Shown here one piece after another: positions 1 to 5,892 of a stretch of DNA of 5,892 nucleotides. The translations under genes were made by a program, and so were the position numbers. How positions within the stretch are numbered: position 1 is the first letter of the stretch; each line of letters starts with the position of its first letter. The stretch is from an uncultured Lachnospiraceae bacterium (GTDB taxonomy: Bacteria > Bacillota > Clostridia > Lachnospirales > Lachnospiraceae): contig CAKRNX010000142.1 in NCBI GenBank assembly GCA_934371475.1, positions 1 to 5,892 of the forward strand. The letters run 5' to 3'. The notes under the pieces are model-generated. The model searched no databases and had not been told where the DNA came from. It saw only the letters and a list, made by a program, of their open reading frames with translations.

Positions 1-3000
1 TCTCAGTTTCGTTTTCTGTCTCTGTTTCCGTCTCGGTCTCTGTTTCTGTTTCTGTTTCTGTCTCTGTTTCCGTCTCTTCCGGCGGCTCACTCTCCTCCGG
101 CGCATCATACATGGTAACTTGCTGTACCTCCAGGCTGTCTGTCAGGGTAAAACAAATACTCTCCGCCACACGATATCCCTTGGGAGCCGTAATCTCTGTC
201 AGCACGTACTTTCCCGCCGGCAAACCACTGATCCGGTGAGGCGTATCACCAGAGATCCAGCTGGCAACTGTCTCCCCTTTTTCATCTGTTATGATCAGCT
301 CCGCTCCGGACAGTTCCTCTTTTCCTGTAATGTCCTGCTTGGAAATATCTACTGTATTGGGCGTGTTGGTCAGTATCATCACCCACTGCGGCACTCCGTG
401 TATCAGTCCCCGTTCGTCTACCTCTATCTCATAAACAGTTTCATCTCTCACATATCCAGGCAGTGTCTGCTGCTCCTGCAGACAGTAAACGGTATGATGC
501 TTCAGGTTTTCAAACCTTACCTTTCCCTCTGCATCCGTCACCCCTGTCATTCTGTTCTCCAGACTGCCATCTGAAGTGTCCCTGTTCTCTGCGCCGCTTC
601 CTGCATTTTTATCTGCCGGAGCATTTTCATCTGTATCCAGGGAAGCACTATCTTCTGTCTTTTCTCCCCACTCTTTTTTCTGATCCTCCTCTTTTTCCCA
701 CAGTGCAAATGTCACTCCGGCCATTGCTGCACCGCTTATGCCATCCTCTTTTTTCAGCTCCAGCGCTGTTTTTTCATTCTCGATCTTCAGATCTGCAACC
801 ACCGTCTCTCCCGTCTGATCCGGCACAATCTCACCTGTCCATACTTCCTCACTCCGCGCATAATATTCTCCTGACGCAATTTCACAGACCTCATATTTTC
901 CCGGATACAGCTGTCTGCTGCACGCAATCCCTTCTTCATCTGTCTCCACGATATCTGCCACTGTTCCTTTCGCATAAACATACTCTGTTCCATTCACTTC
1001 TTCACGGCACAATTCACCGCCTCCATCAAGAATATCTTCTGCCGCCCGGATCTCAAACCGGAAACCGGCACCGCAGTGCAGTCCTGTGTTTTTATCAATC
1101 TTCGTGATGCGCAGCTGTCCTTTCTGTGCCTCATCCCGACACTCCAAAATCAGCGGTGCATCAAATTCAGCATTCGTACTGATCTGAAACTGCAGCGGAT
1201 CCGCCTTTTTGTATCCTGTCGGAGCCTTCGTCTCTACCAGAAAATACTTTCCTCCTTTCAGCGCCCTGGTCAGCTGGATTTCTCCTCTGGCATTTGTTGT
1301 AAATGTATCTGCATACCCGTCAAAAGTAGGCATTTTCACCGCATTTCCCTGCGCATCTTTTATCTGAAATTCTGCCGAATCCCTCACAATCAGACTGCCC
1401 GATGTCAGATCCAGCTTTCTGATGCACAGATAGGCCTGATACGGTTTATTTGTCACCACGTACATCTGCTCCGCGCCGTCTTCTCTGATTTCGATCTTTG
1501 CATTGCTGATCCCCTGATACCCTTCCGGTGTCGTATCCGGATCCTCCGTCAGATACCAAGTGCCATATGCCAGCTCCTGCCGTCCGGTTGCCGCATACCC
1601 GTAGCGGTCTGTCATAATCTCTACCGGTGCAACTGTCTGATCCTCGTGCCGCAGAATGAAGCGAATATGTTCCAGTTTTCCCGAATCGTACAGATCCTGA
1701 AGTACCGATGCGTCCAGATTATCATCCAGATATTTCATCAACGCCAAGCTTCCTCGAATCATCTGCTCTTTCGACTCAACCTCATAGTACATCGTCTGAT
1801 CTCCGGCATCCATTTTCACCTGATAAACCGTCTCATCCAGCAGATATCCTTCCGGTGCTTTTGTCTCTTTTACATAATAGTCTTCCAGAAAAAGCGCCCC
1901 ACTGCTGGCTTTTCCTGTCTCATCTGTCGTCATGACCTCCACAGCCTCACGGCATTCTGCATCTCGATAAATCGTATACTCCGCACCGCCAAATGCTGTC
2001 TGCTGATTTTGAGGTCCTCCCCCTGTCTGTGCATCTTTCTTTTGTAGGACAATCTTTTTCTTTATCGGCTGATCCTCAAGCATCTGCTGCATTTCCTGTC
2101 TCAGCTGAATCGTATGGACTTCTGGATCCGTCTCATATCCAACCGGAGCTTTCAGTTCCTTCAAATAATATGTTCCTGCCGGCAGCGCAGTCTGAGCCGT
2201 TCCATCCGCTGCTGTGATAAGTTTCACCAGAAGCTCCTGGCAGGCCGCATCCGCAAACACCCCATACTCTGCTCCCTCCAGAGAATACCGGCTGTTAATC
2301 GGAACTGCTGTTCCAGTTTCAGCATCTGTTTTATAAATTTTAAGAACCGTGCTCTGAGGCCACTCTACTTCAAAAGTGAGCTTTTTCTCTCCGGCCTCAT
2401 ATGCGAAGCCCATATCCTGACGCCCTGCAAATTCCAGTTTATATGCGGTAAAATCCACTGCATATGTCGTCCGAACAGTATATGTAACATTTCCGGATAT
2501 TTTTCTGAAATCCGCTTCCAGATGAAACCGACTGCCTCCGTCCAGCTTGACCGTTCCGGTTCCTGATGTTCCTGCCGTCTCATTAACCAGTGTAACTCCG
2601 ACCGGCAGTGTAATGGTTCCGGTATTTTCCTTTGCCGCCTCATAAACAAGGCTGGCAGATCTGCTTGTCCCTGCAGAAACCTGTACGGCCGCATCCACCT
2701 TTGCTGTACTGAGCGAAGTCTCCGGCAGCGGCAGCTTCGCAATTTCTGCTGCCAGATCCTGTACCGCTGCAATCCCCTTTTCATTAAATACATTATTTTC
2801 CGCTGTATCCACAGGATGTGATGTATTCCACTTTCCATTCGCTCCAAGGTAAAAATAACTCACAACATAATGGGACATACAATAATAATGTTCCGTTCCG
2901 GTACATCCTGCTGCATCCATCATCTGTTTTAAATTAATACTCCCGGATCCGTCCGCATAAGAAGCGGTCTTTCCCCAGGCCGGTCCTCCGTACAGGTAGA

Positions 3001-4093
3001 ACAGCGCCTTTGCGATATTTTTGTTTTTATTTCCTGAGGGCTGCACCACCGATACATCGTCCTTTTCATATACATGTCCGTCATCCGGTCCGCTGGCATA
3101 AGGCTGCATGCAGAACGCTGTTTTTGTCAAGGTATCTCCGTCTGTATTTTTGAATGTCACTTTCTTAAACACAGTACAGGCATTTCCTCTCCGAAGACCT
3201 TCCGGCGCATAATAATTATCTCCCGATATCAGTTTAATTGAAGTCAATGCATTCTGAGCGCTTTTTGTTTCCTGATGTTCCTGTTCCGTCTCAGACTCTT
3301 CTTCCATCAGTTCTTCTGTCTCACCGGTATCTGCCATGATACCTGCCGTTTCCTTTCCATCTGGTTCTTCTTCTGTCTCCGTCTCGCTTCCATTGTCTTC
3401 TTCATCCGTCATCATCTCTGTGGCCGGTTCCTCATCTGCTATTTTATCCGGTTCGTTTTCGGACTTCGAACTCTCCGGCTCCTGTTCCGGAAATGCCTCT
3501 CCTTCTGTGTCTCTCTCATTTCTCACGCCACCAGATACTTCTTCCGATAACTCATCATTTCCCGGCAAATTTTCTTCACTTTCTGCTAACTCTCCTTCCG
3601 TCAGAGCTTCTGTCCCTATTTCTTCATCTATCTCTGTTTTCTGCTCTGCATTTTCATCCCTGTCTTCTCTTTCTTCTCCATTTTTCTGTTCTTCTGATAC
3701 CTCTTTCCACTGTATTCCAAGCCTGAGATCCACCGACGGCATCAAAAAAGTAAGCTCCCTTCCTTCCATCTCCTGGATCTTTGTTCCTTCACCGTCTGTC
3801 AGAACCATCCGATCCACTTCTCTTTCTGTCTCCAACCCAATCCGTACCGGCATCCCAGGGCACAATTTTAGATTGATCTCTTTTTCTGTCTCTGTCATTT
3901 CTTCATACTCTGTCTCAGTCAGATTATATCTGACTCCTTCTTCCACCGGCAAAATAAGAGTTGCCAGCTCGGTCTGTGCATATAACACCGGAGAACTCTG
4001 CCACACCGCCAGCACGCCCATCACCATTGCCAGCAGCAATGTCAGATATCTGTTTTTATTCGCTTTTTCTGCCCGTTTCTCTTTTCTCTGCAT
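1..4093 (-). CDS. SpaA/Cna-B repeat surface adhesin with thioester-like head (3' end beyond window)
   Basis: The minus strand is open without a stop from the ATG at 4093 to the window edge, at least 1364 codons. Residues 1-39 form a Sec signal peptide, probably cut after VLYA. Residues 40-130 are a small beta-rich region and 131-281 a Glu/Asp-rich linker. Residues 282-455 resemble a Gram-positive thioester domain, and 456-581 are a beta subdomain that usually follows it. Seven SpaA/Cna-B prealbumin-like modules span about 582-668, 677-776, 777-885, 886-991, 992-1110, 1111-1245 and 1246-1332; most carry a KxP(E/T)GY-like signature, such as KAPVGY or KAPEGY. A Glu-Thr stalk follows from 1340. 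This architecture is that of an adhesin or pilin-like stalk displayed on the cell wall; the ligand is unknown, and the sortase signal would lie beyond the window. The start at 4093 has GAGGGGA nine bases upstream. An in-frame ATG at 4111 overlaps the upstream stop as ATGA and would add MRGSRR; it cannot be excluded. Architecture is confident, binding role inferred. Confidence 0.93.
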   Translation of the reverse strand, partial: MQRKEKRAEKANKNRYLTLLLAMVMGVLAVWQSSPVLYAQTELATLILPVEEGVRYNLTETEYEEMTETEKEINLKLCPGMPVRIGLETEREVDRMVLTDGEGTKIQEMEGRELTFLMPSVDLRLGIQWKEVSEEQKNGEEREDRDENAEQKTEIDEEIGTEALTEGELAESEENLPGNDELSEEVSGGVRNERDTEGEAFPEQEPESSKSENEPDKIADEEPATEMMTDEEDNGSETETEEEPDGKETAGIMADTGETEELMEEESETEQEHQETKSAQNALTSIKLISGDNYYAPEGLRRGNACTVFKKVTFKNTDGDTLTKTAFCMQPYASGPDDGHVYEKDDVSVVQPSGNKNKNIAKALFYLYGGPAWGKTASYADGSGSINLKQMMDAAGCTGTEHYYCMSHYVVSYFYLGANGKWNTSHPVDTAENNVFNEKGIAAVQDLAAEIAKLPLPETSLSTAKVDAAVQVSAGTSRSASLVYEAAKENTGTITLPVGVTLVNETAGTSGTGTVKLDGGSRFHLEADFRKISGNVTYTVRTTYAVDFTAYKLEFAGRQDMGFAYEAGEKKLTFEVEWPQSTVLKIYKTDAETGTAVPINSRYSLEGAEYGVFADAACQELLVKLITAADGTAQTALPAGTYYLKELKAPVGYETDPEVHTIQLRQEMQQMLEDQPIKKKIVLQKKDAQTGGGPQNQQTAFGGAEYTIYRDAECREAVEVMTTDETGKASSGALFLEDYYVKETKAPEGYLLDETVYQVKMDAGDQTMYYEVESKEQMIRGSLALMKYLDDNLDASVLQDLYDSGKLEHIRFILRHEDQTVAPVEIMTDRYGYAATGRQELAYGTWYLTEDPDTTPEGYQGISNAKIEIREDGAEQMYVVTNKPYQAYLCIRKLDLTSGSLIVRDSAEFQIKDAQGNAVKMPTFDGYADTFTTNARGEIQLTRALKGGKYFLVETKAPTGYKKADPLQFQISTNAEFDAPLILECRDEAQKGQLRITKIDKNTGLHCGAGFRFEIRAAEDILDGGGELCREEVNGTEYVYAKGTVADIVETDEEGIACSRQLYPGKYEVCEIASGEYYARSEEVWTGEIVPDQTGETVVADLKIENEKTALELKKEDGISGAAMAGVTFALWEKEEDQKKEWGEKTEDSASLDTDENAPADKNAGSGAENRDTSDGSLENRMTGVTDAEGKVRFENLKHHTVYCLQEQQTLPGYVRDETVYEIEVDERGLIHGVPQWVMILTNTPNTVDISKQDITGKEELSGAELIITDEKGETVASWISGDTPHRISGLPAGKYVLTEITAPKGYRVAESICFTLTDSLEVQQVTMYDAPEESEPPEETETETETETETETETETETENETE
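2..76 (-). repeat. Hexanucleotide repeat encoding a Glu-Thr stalk
   Basis: The coding strand is an imperfect tandem array of GA(A/G)AC(A/G/C/T) units giving ten consecutive Glu-Thr dipeptides, then Glu-Asn-Glu-Thr-Glu, from residue 1340 to the window edge. Most units differ only at third codon positions. It follows the Pro/Glu-rich SEPPEE segment after the last SpaA module. This is the usual place for a wall-spanning stalk before a sortase signal. The array continues to the edge, so its full length is not known. Confidence 0.9.
102..2350 (-). repeat. Seven tandem SpaA/Cna-B prealbumin-like modules
   Basis: Seven diverged protein modules of roughly 85-135 residues. Each starts with a strand holding a Lys (K588, K686, K787, K893, K998, K1115, K1252) and has a Glu in a later strand (E646, E743, E850, E954, E1071, E1207, E1300). 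Such Lys and Glu residues are the nucleophile and catalytic acid of self-forming isopeptide bonds in this family. A final-strand Asn is visible in modules 3, 5 and 6 (N882, N1106, N1243) and an Asp in modules 4 and 7 (D987, D1330). Modules 1 and 2 show no clear partner. The modules are too diverged to be a DNA-level tandem repeat. Confidence 0.85.
2731..3250 (-). other. Thioester-domain-like adhesin head (residues 282-455)
   Basis: The region contains an AFCMQP motif with Cys328 in a context like the thioester-forming Cys of Gram-positive adhesin heads. A KALFYLYGGPAWG segment follows, then HYYCMSHYVVSYFY with His408. In established thioester domains an internal Cys-Gln thioester forms between the first motif and a TQxA(I/L)W motif. 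Here the Gln position appears to be His408, so the classical bond is doubtful. Cys306, Cys397 and Cys405 are also present. Related Clostridial proteins annotated as thioester-domain proteins, as I recall them, often have such a His. Assignment is by motif recognition only. Confidence 0.6.
3251..3703 (-). other. Acidic low-complexity linker in the adhesin (residues 131-281)
   Basis: About 150 residues dominated by Glu and Asp with Thr, Ser, Asn and Gln, and almost no aromatic residues or Cys. It sits between the N-terminal beta-rich region and the thioester-like head. It is probably disordered and highly negatively charged, and may act as a spacer or cation-binding segment. The reverse strand of this stretch is pyrimidine-rich and makes misleading Ser-rich reading frames. 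Confidence 0.8.
3977..4093 (-). other. Signal peptide of the surface adhesin
   Basis: Residues 1-39. A strongly basic n-region (MQRKEKRAEKANKNR) is followed by a hydrophobic core from Y16 to V30 and an AXA-like site (L37-Y38-A39) before Q40. This predicts Sec-dependent export. The site is predicted by eye, so the cut could move by a few residues. Confidence 0.85.
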
Positions 4094-4102
4094 CCTTCTG
4101 CT

Positions 4103-4109
4103 TCCCCTC
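4103..4109 (-). promoter_or_regulatory. Ribosome binding site of the adhesin gene
   Basis: GAGGGGA on the minus strand, nine bases before the ATG at 4093. It overlaps the TGA stop of the upstream DUF5688 gene, so terminating ribosomes would clear or occupy the site. It supports the 4093 start over the alternative ATG at 4111, which has no convincing Shine-Dalgarno sequence but overlaps the stop by four bases. Confidence 0.6.
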
Positions 4110-4995
4110 ATTCCACTGCAATACGCAGCCTCTCTTTTTTTGTATCGTAGCTGTAAATGGTATCACCCAGTATCTCCTCCGGCTCTACCTGTGTCTCATT
4201 AATCTCTTTTACCATCTTTTGCAGCCCTCTGGCATCTACGCCAAACCCGGACGGTACAATCATACATTCATGGACCGAACTCGGAAGTACGTAGTAATCC
4301 TCCCCAAGCTGTGCTCCTATCTTCCCAAGTACCTGCGTATCCATCATCCAGGCTGCGCCAAAATATTTCTCTTTATTTGTCAGCACATACAAGGGAATCT
4401 GTTCTGCTTCTTTTACAGCCTCTTCTCCCTCATGGCTCATCATCTGGGCAAGACTGAAAAAATCCCATGGAAGAAGCTCCTTCATATTTTCCTTCGCTGT
4501 TTCTTCCAGCTGTTCCGGCTCCATCTTCCACTTCATCAGATGCTCATTACGTATCAGCACAGATGCCTCGCCGATCCGGCATCCTTCCATCAGATAGCTG
4601 TATACCACAGCCAGATTCAGGAAACTCCTGTGGGGAATCTCATTCAACAATCCCCTGTTGTACTCCCGATTGATCAGTTTCGTGACAATCCTTTTCCCTA
4701 CCCGTTTCGGATCCTGAAGCACCTCTATATTGAAACACTGCTGTTCTTTTCCGTACTGATACCTGCGCATCAGTTCTTTTGCTGCAAGCTCAAACGATCC
4801 ATGACGCAAATATTCCTGATAAAATTCATTCATATATAATGCAGGTGAACACTGTTCCCCTGGCTCTAAGATGGACATAGCATCCATCAGTATCGAATTA
4901 TTCTTCCACACCGGAAAAATCGCAATCTTAGCCTCCTTTCCCATACGCCGTTGAACCCACAGCTTTATTTGTACCAGAAATTCTTCATAGTCCAA
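4108..4995 (-). CDS. DUF5688 family protein, function unknown
   Basis: A complete 295-residue protein with no signal peptide or membrane segment, so probably cytoplasmic. I recognise it as DUF5688 from the N-terminal MDYEEFLVQIK start, the central helical region with its LPWDFFSLAQMM segment, the YVLTNKEKYFGAAWMM segment near residues 202-217, and the LGEDYYVLPSSVHECMIVP segment around 229-247. The length is usual for the family. No catalytic motif is evident and no biochemical role is known to me. The start is TTG, immediately preceded by an in-frame TGA, so no longer form is possible. The site GGGAG lies seven bases upstream. It is the first gene after a strong promoter, and its end touches the adhesin gene, so the two are probably co-transcribed; that is the only clue to its job. 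Family assignment is fairly sure. Confidence 0.85.
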   Translation of the reverse strand: MDYEEFLVQIKLWVQRRMGKEAKIAIFPVWKNNSILMDAMSILEPGEQCSPALYMNEFYQEYLRHGSFELAAKELMRRYQYGKEQQCFNIEVLQDPKRVGKRIVTKLINREYNRGLLNEIPHRSFLNLAVVYSYLMEGCRIGEASVLIRNEHLMKWKMEPEQLEETAKENMKELLPWDFFSLAQMMSHEGEEAVKEAEQIPLYVLTNKEKYFGAAWMMDTQVLGKIGAQLGEDYYVLPSSVHECMIVPSGFGVDARGLQKMVKEINETQVEPEEILGDTIYSYDTKKERLRIAVE

Positions 4996-5002
4996 TCAAC
5001 CG

Positions 5003-5013
5003 CTCCCTTTCCT
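5003..5013 (-). promoter_or_regulatory. Ribosome binding site of the DUF5688 gene
   Basis: AGGAAAGGGAG on the minus strand, ending seven bases before the TTG start at 4995. The strong purine run and ideal spacing support the non-ATG start. Confidence 0.75.
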
Positions 5014-5035
5014 GTTAAATTTTCTTTGTGAAATG

Positions 5036-5067
5036 TGTGCGAACTGCACTTGATGCACAAACGTGCA
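5036..5067 (-). promoter_or_regulatory. Overlapping inverted repeats in the leader of the DUF5688-adhesin unit
   Basis: Between promoter and ribosome binding site the leader holds TGCAC-GTTT-GTGCA (5067-5054), then GTGC-AGTTC-GCAC (5049-5037). A third pairing, TGTGC (5059-5055) with GCACA (5040-5036), would exclude both. GTGCA occurs twice with a nine-base period. This could be a transcription factor operator just downstream of the start point or a switching 5' mRNA structure. The stems are short, so function is uncertain. Confidence 0.35.
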
Positions 5068-5084
5068 AGAATTGTTATGTTTTG

Positions 5085-5113
5085 ATTATATCATCGTTTA
5101 TTGTTTTTTACAA
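5085..5113 (-). promoter_or_regulatory. Sigma-A type promoter for the DUF5688-adhesin unit
   Basis: On the minus strand, a perfect -10 TATAAT at 5090-5085 is preceded after exactly 17 bases by TTGTAA at 5113-5108 (four of six consensus bases). The region around it is AT-rich. Transcription would begin near 5078, leaving a leader of about 80 bases before the DUF5688 start. No other promoter is visible between here and the adhesin gene. Confidence 0.75.
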
Positions 5114-5200
5114 GCAATTTGTTGTGTTTTTATGAGATATTTCTTGTGTTCTGTATGCAAGCTCCGCATCCTGCCAAAGGCTTTTTATTTCACAGGACAC

Positions 5201-5242
5201 AAAAATCCCCTTCTCACCGGTTTTAACCATGAAAAGGGGATC
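5201..5242 (-). terminator. Intrinsic terminator after ung
   Basis: On the minus strand, ATCCCCTT (5241-5234) can pair with AAGGGGAT (5212-5205), an eight-base perfect stem, with a GGTT/AACC pairing possible inside the loop. A run of five T follows on the 3' side. It lies about 70 bases after the ung stop and before the next promoter, so it separates ung from the adhesin unit. The loop is rather long (21 bases), and there is no T run for the opposite direction. Confidence 0.65.
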
Positions 5243-5309
5243 TATGACATCATATTTTATTATTTCAAAAATGTCAGAACGTCTCATACCTGATGTAATC
5301 AGCCTATCA

Positions 5310-5892
5310 TCATACATTCTCTATCTGCCAGTCGATCGGAGTCAACCCATTAGCCTCCAGAAAGGCATTTGTTTTGGAAAAAGGTCTGCTGCCAAAAAAT
5401 CCTCTGTATGCGGAAAGCGGGCTGGGATGCGGTGCTTCCAAGATTAGATGCTTTGAATTGTGCAGCATTGCCTTTTTAGACTGTGCCGGACGCCCCCATA
5501 AAATAAAAACAATCGGACGATCCTGCTCATCCAAGATCCGTATCGCTGCATCCGTAAATTCCTCCCAGCCAATCCCCCTGTGAGAATTAGCCTGATGCGC
5601 CCGCACAGTAAGCACAGTATTCAAGAGCAGAACTCCCTGCTTAGCCCACTTGGTCAGATATCCATTATTGGGAATATAGCATCCCAGGTCATCATGCAGC
5701 TCCTGATAAATGTTTACCAGTGATGGCGGAATTTCCACATCCGGTTTTACAGAAAAACACAGCCCATGAGCCTGTCCATCTCCATGATATGGATCCTGCC
5801 CTAAAATTACTACTTTTACTTCATGCAGAGGTGTAAATGCAAAAGCATTAAAGATATCATCCGCCGGCGGATAGATCAGCCTGGTATTGTAC
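5310..5892 (-). CDS. ung: Uracil-DNA glycosylase, family 1 (5' end beyond window)
   Basis: Removes uracil from DNA by cutting the N-glycosidic bond, the first step of base excision repair in the cytoplasm. The visible 193 residues cover nearly all of the fold. They hold GQDPYHG, with the catalytic Asp that activates water (Asp64 in E. coli), then AHGLCFSV, the NTVLTVR segment, FILWG, and HPSPLSAYRGFF, with the catalytic His and the Leu that inserts into the DNA minor groove. The end TPIDWQIENV matches the normal Ung C-terminus. By comparison with the E. coli protein about 30 N-terminal residues lie past the right edge. The reading frame is intact at every visible motif. A GTG codon at 5738 lies inside the fold, downstream of the catalytic motif, so it is not the start. 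It appears to be transcriptionally separate from the downstream genes. Confidence 0.97.
   Translation of the reverse strand, partial: YNTRLIYPPADDIFNAFAFTPLHEVKVVILGQDPYHGDGQAHGLCFSVKPDVEIPPSLVNIYQELHDDLGCYIPNNGYLTKWAKQGVLLLNTVLTVRAHQANSHRGIGWEEFTDAAIRILDEQDRPIVFILWGRPAQSKKAMLHNSKHLILEAPHPSPLSAYRGFFGSRPFSKTNAFLEANGLTPIDWQIENV

Larger units (their letters stand above)
4996..5309. other. Intergenic region between ung and the DUF5688 gene
   Basis: This 314-base gap holds, from right to left, 67 bases without a visible signal, the ung terminator, an AT-rich stretch, the promoter, the structured leader and the ribosome binding site. A small inverted repeat, ATGC-N7-GCAT (5154-5168), lies about 40 bases upstream of the -35; it is too short to call an operator. 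I see no convincing gene or known riboswitch here. Confidence 0.7.

Noticed and set aside
1..76. CRISPR or tandem-repeat non-coding array at the left edge
   Set aside because: The six-base period keeps the reading frame and encodes Glu-Thr dipeptides after a SpaA module, so it is a coding stalk, not an array with spacers.
119..1107. Two overlapping plus-strand open frames (119-574 and 463-1107)
   Set aside because: Both are antisense to the last SpaA modules, with low-complexity Leu/Ser/His/Pro composition.
1076..2047. A 323-codon plus-strand open frame
   Set aside because: It is antisense to the SpaA modules, has an implausible Cys/Ile/Arg/His-rich composition with no domain, and the minus-strand frame explains the DNA with recognisable modules throughout.
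2365..2847. A 160-codon minus-strand frame
   Set aside because: It lies inside the adhesin gene in another frame, is rich in Arg, Gln and Trp, and has no domain.
3336..4202. A 288-codon plus-strand open frame, very rich in Ser
   Set aside because: It is the reverse of the acidic linker (GAA/GAG read backwards gives Ser/Leu/Phe codons) and overlaps the end of the DUF5688 gene.
3961..4839. A 292-codon plus-strand open frame
   Set aside because: It lies antisense to the DUF5688 gene and the adhesin signal peptide, with no family resemblance and no ribosome binding site that I can see.
5154..5168. Short inverted repeat ATGC-N7-GCAT upstream of the promoter
   Set aside because: Four-base arms are expected by chance in this much sequence.
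5108..5317. A 69-codon minus-strand frame whose ATG overlaps the ung stop
   Set aside because: It runs through the terminator stem and into the -35 of the next promoter, lacks a clear ribosome binding site, and resembles nothing I know. A translationally coupled small protein is not impossible but is unsupported.

Overview
The window looks like chromosomal DNA of a low-to-mid GC anaerobic Firmicute, most likely a member of the Lachnospiraceae (Clostridia). The grounds are codon use rich in GGA, CTG, AGA and GAA, AGGAAAGGGAG-type ribosome binding sites, a DUF5688-family protein (a family I associate mainly with Lachnospiraceae), and a large SpaA/Cna-B repeat surface protein of the kind common in that family. 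This placement is inference. All genes I can support lie on the minus strand, so the window reads biologically from right to left.

Right edge (5310-5892): the C-terminal ~193 residues of family-1 uracil-DNA glycosylase (Ung), whose start lies beyond the window. It is followed by an intrinsic terminator (5201-5242). Next (5003-5113) is a clear sigma-A type promoter with a perfect -10 and 17-nt spacing, a roughly 80-nt leader holding overlapping short inverted repeats, and a strong ribosome binding site.

4108-4995: a 295-residue cytoplasmic DUF5688 protein of unknown function, starting with TTG. Directly downstream, touching or overlapping its stop codon, begins a very large surface protein gene (1-4093) that stays open for at least 1364 codons and runs off the left edge. 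In order it has a signal peptide, a small N-terminal beta-rich region, a ~150-residue acidic linker, a thioester-domain-like adhesin head in which the usual Gln position appears to be His, a second beta subdomain, seven SpaA/Cna-B prealbumin-like modules with readable isopeptide residues, and a Glu-Thr dipeptide stalk encoded by a hexanucleotide repeat. The C-terminal anchor (probably a sortase signal) would lie beyond the window.

Overall: one DNA-repair housekeeping gene, then an apparent two-gene transcription unit coupling an uncharacterised cytoplasmic protein to a large cell-surface adhesin. The points most worth attention are the altered thioester head, the mixed Lys-Asn / Lys-Asp / no-partner pattern across the modules, the slippage-prone stalk repeat, the leader structure, and the tight linkage of DUF5688 to the adhesin. 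I see no mobile element, CRISPR array, tRNA or rRNA.
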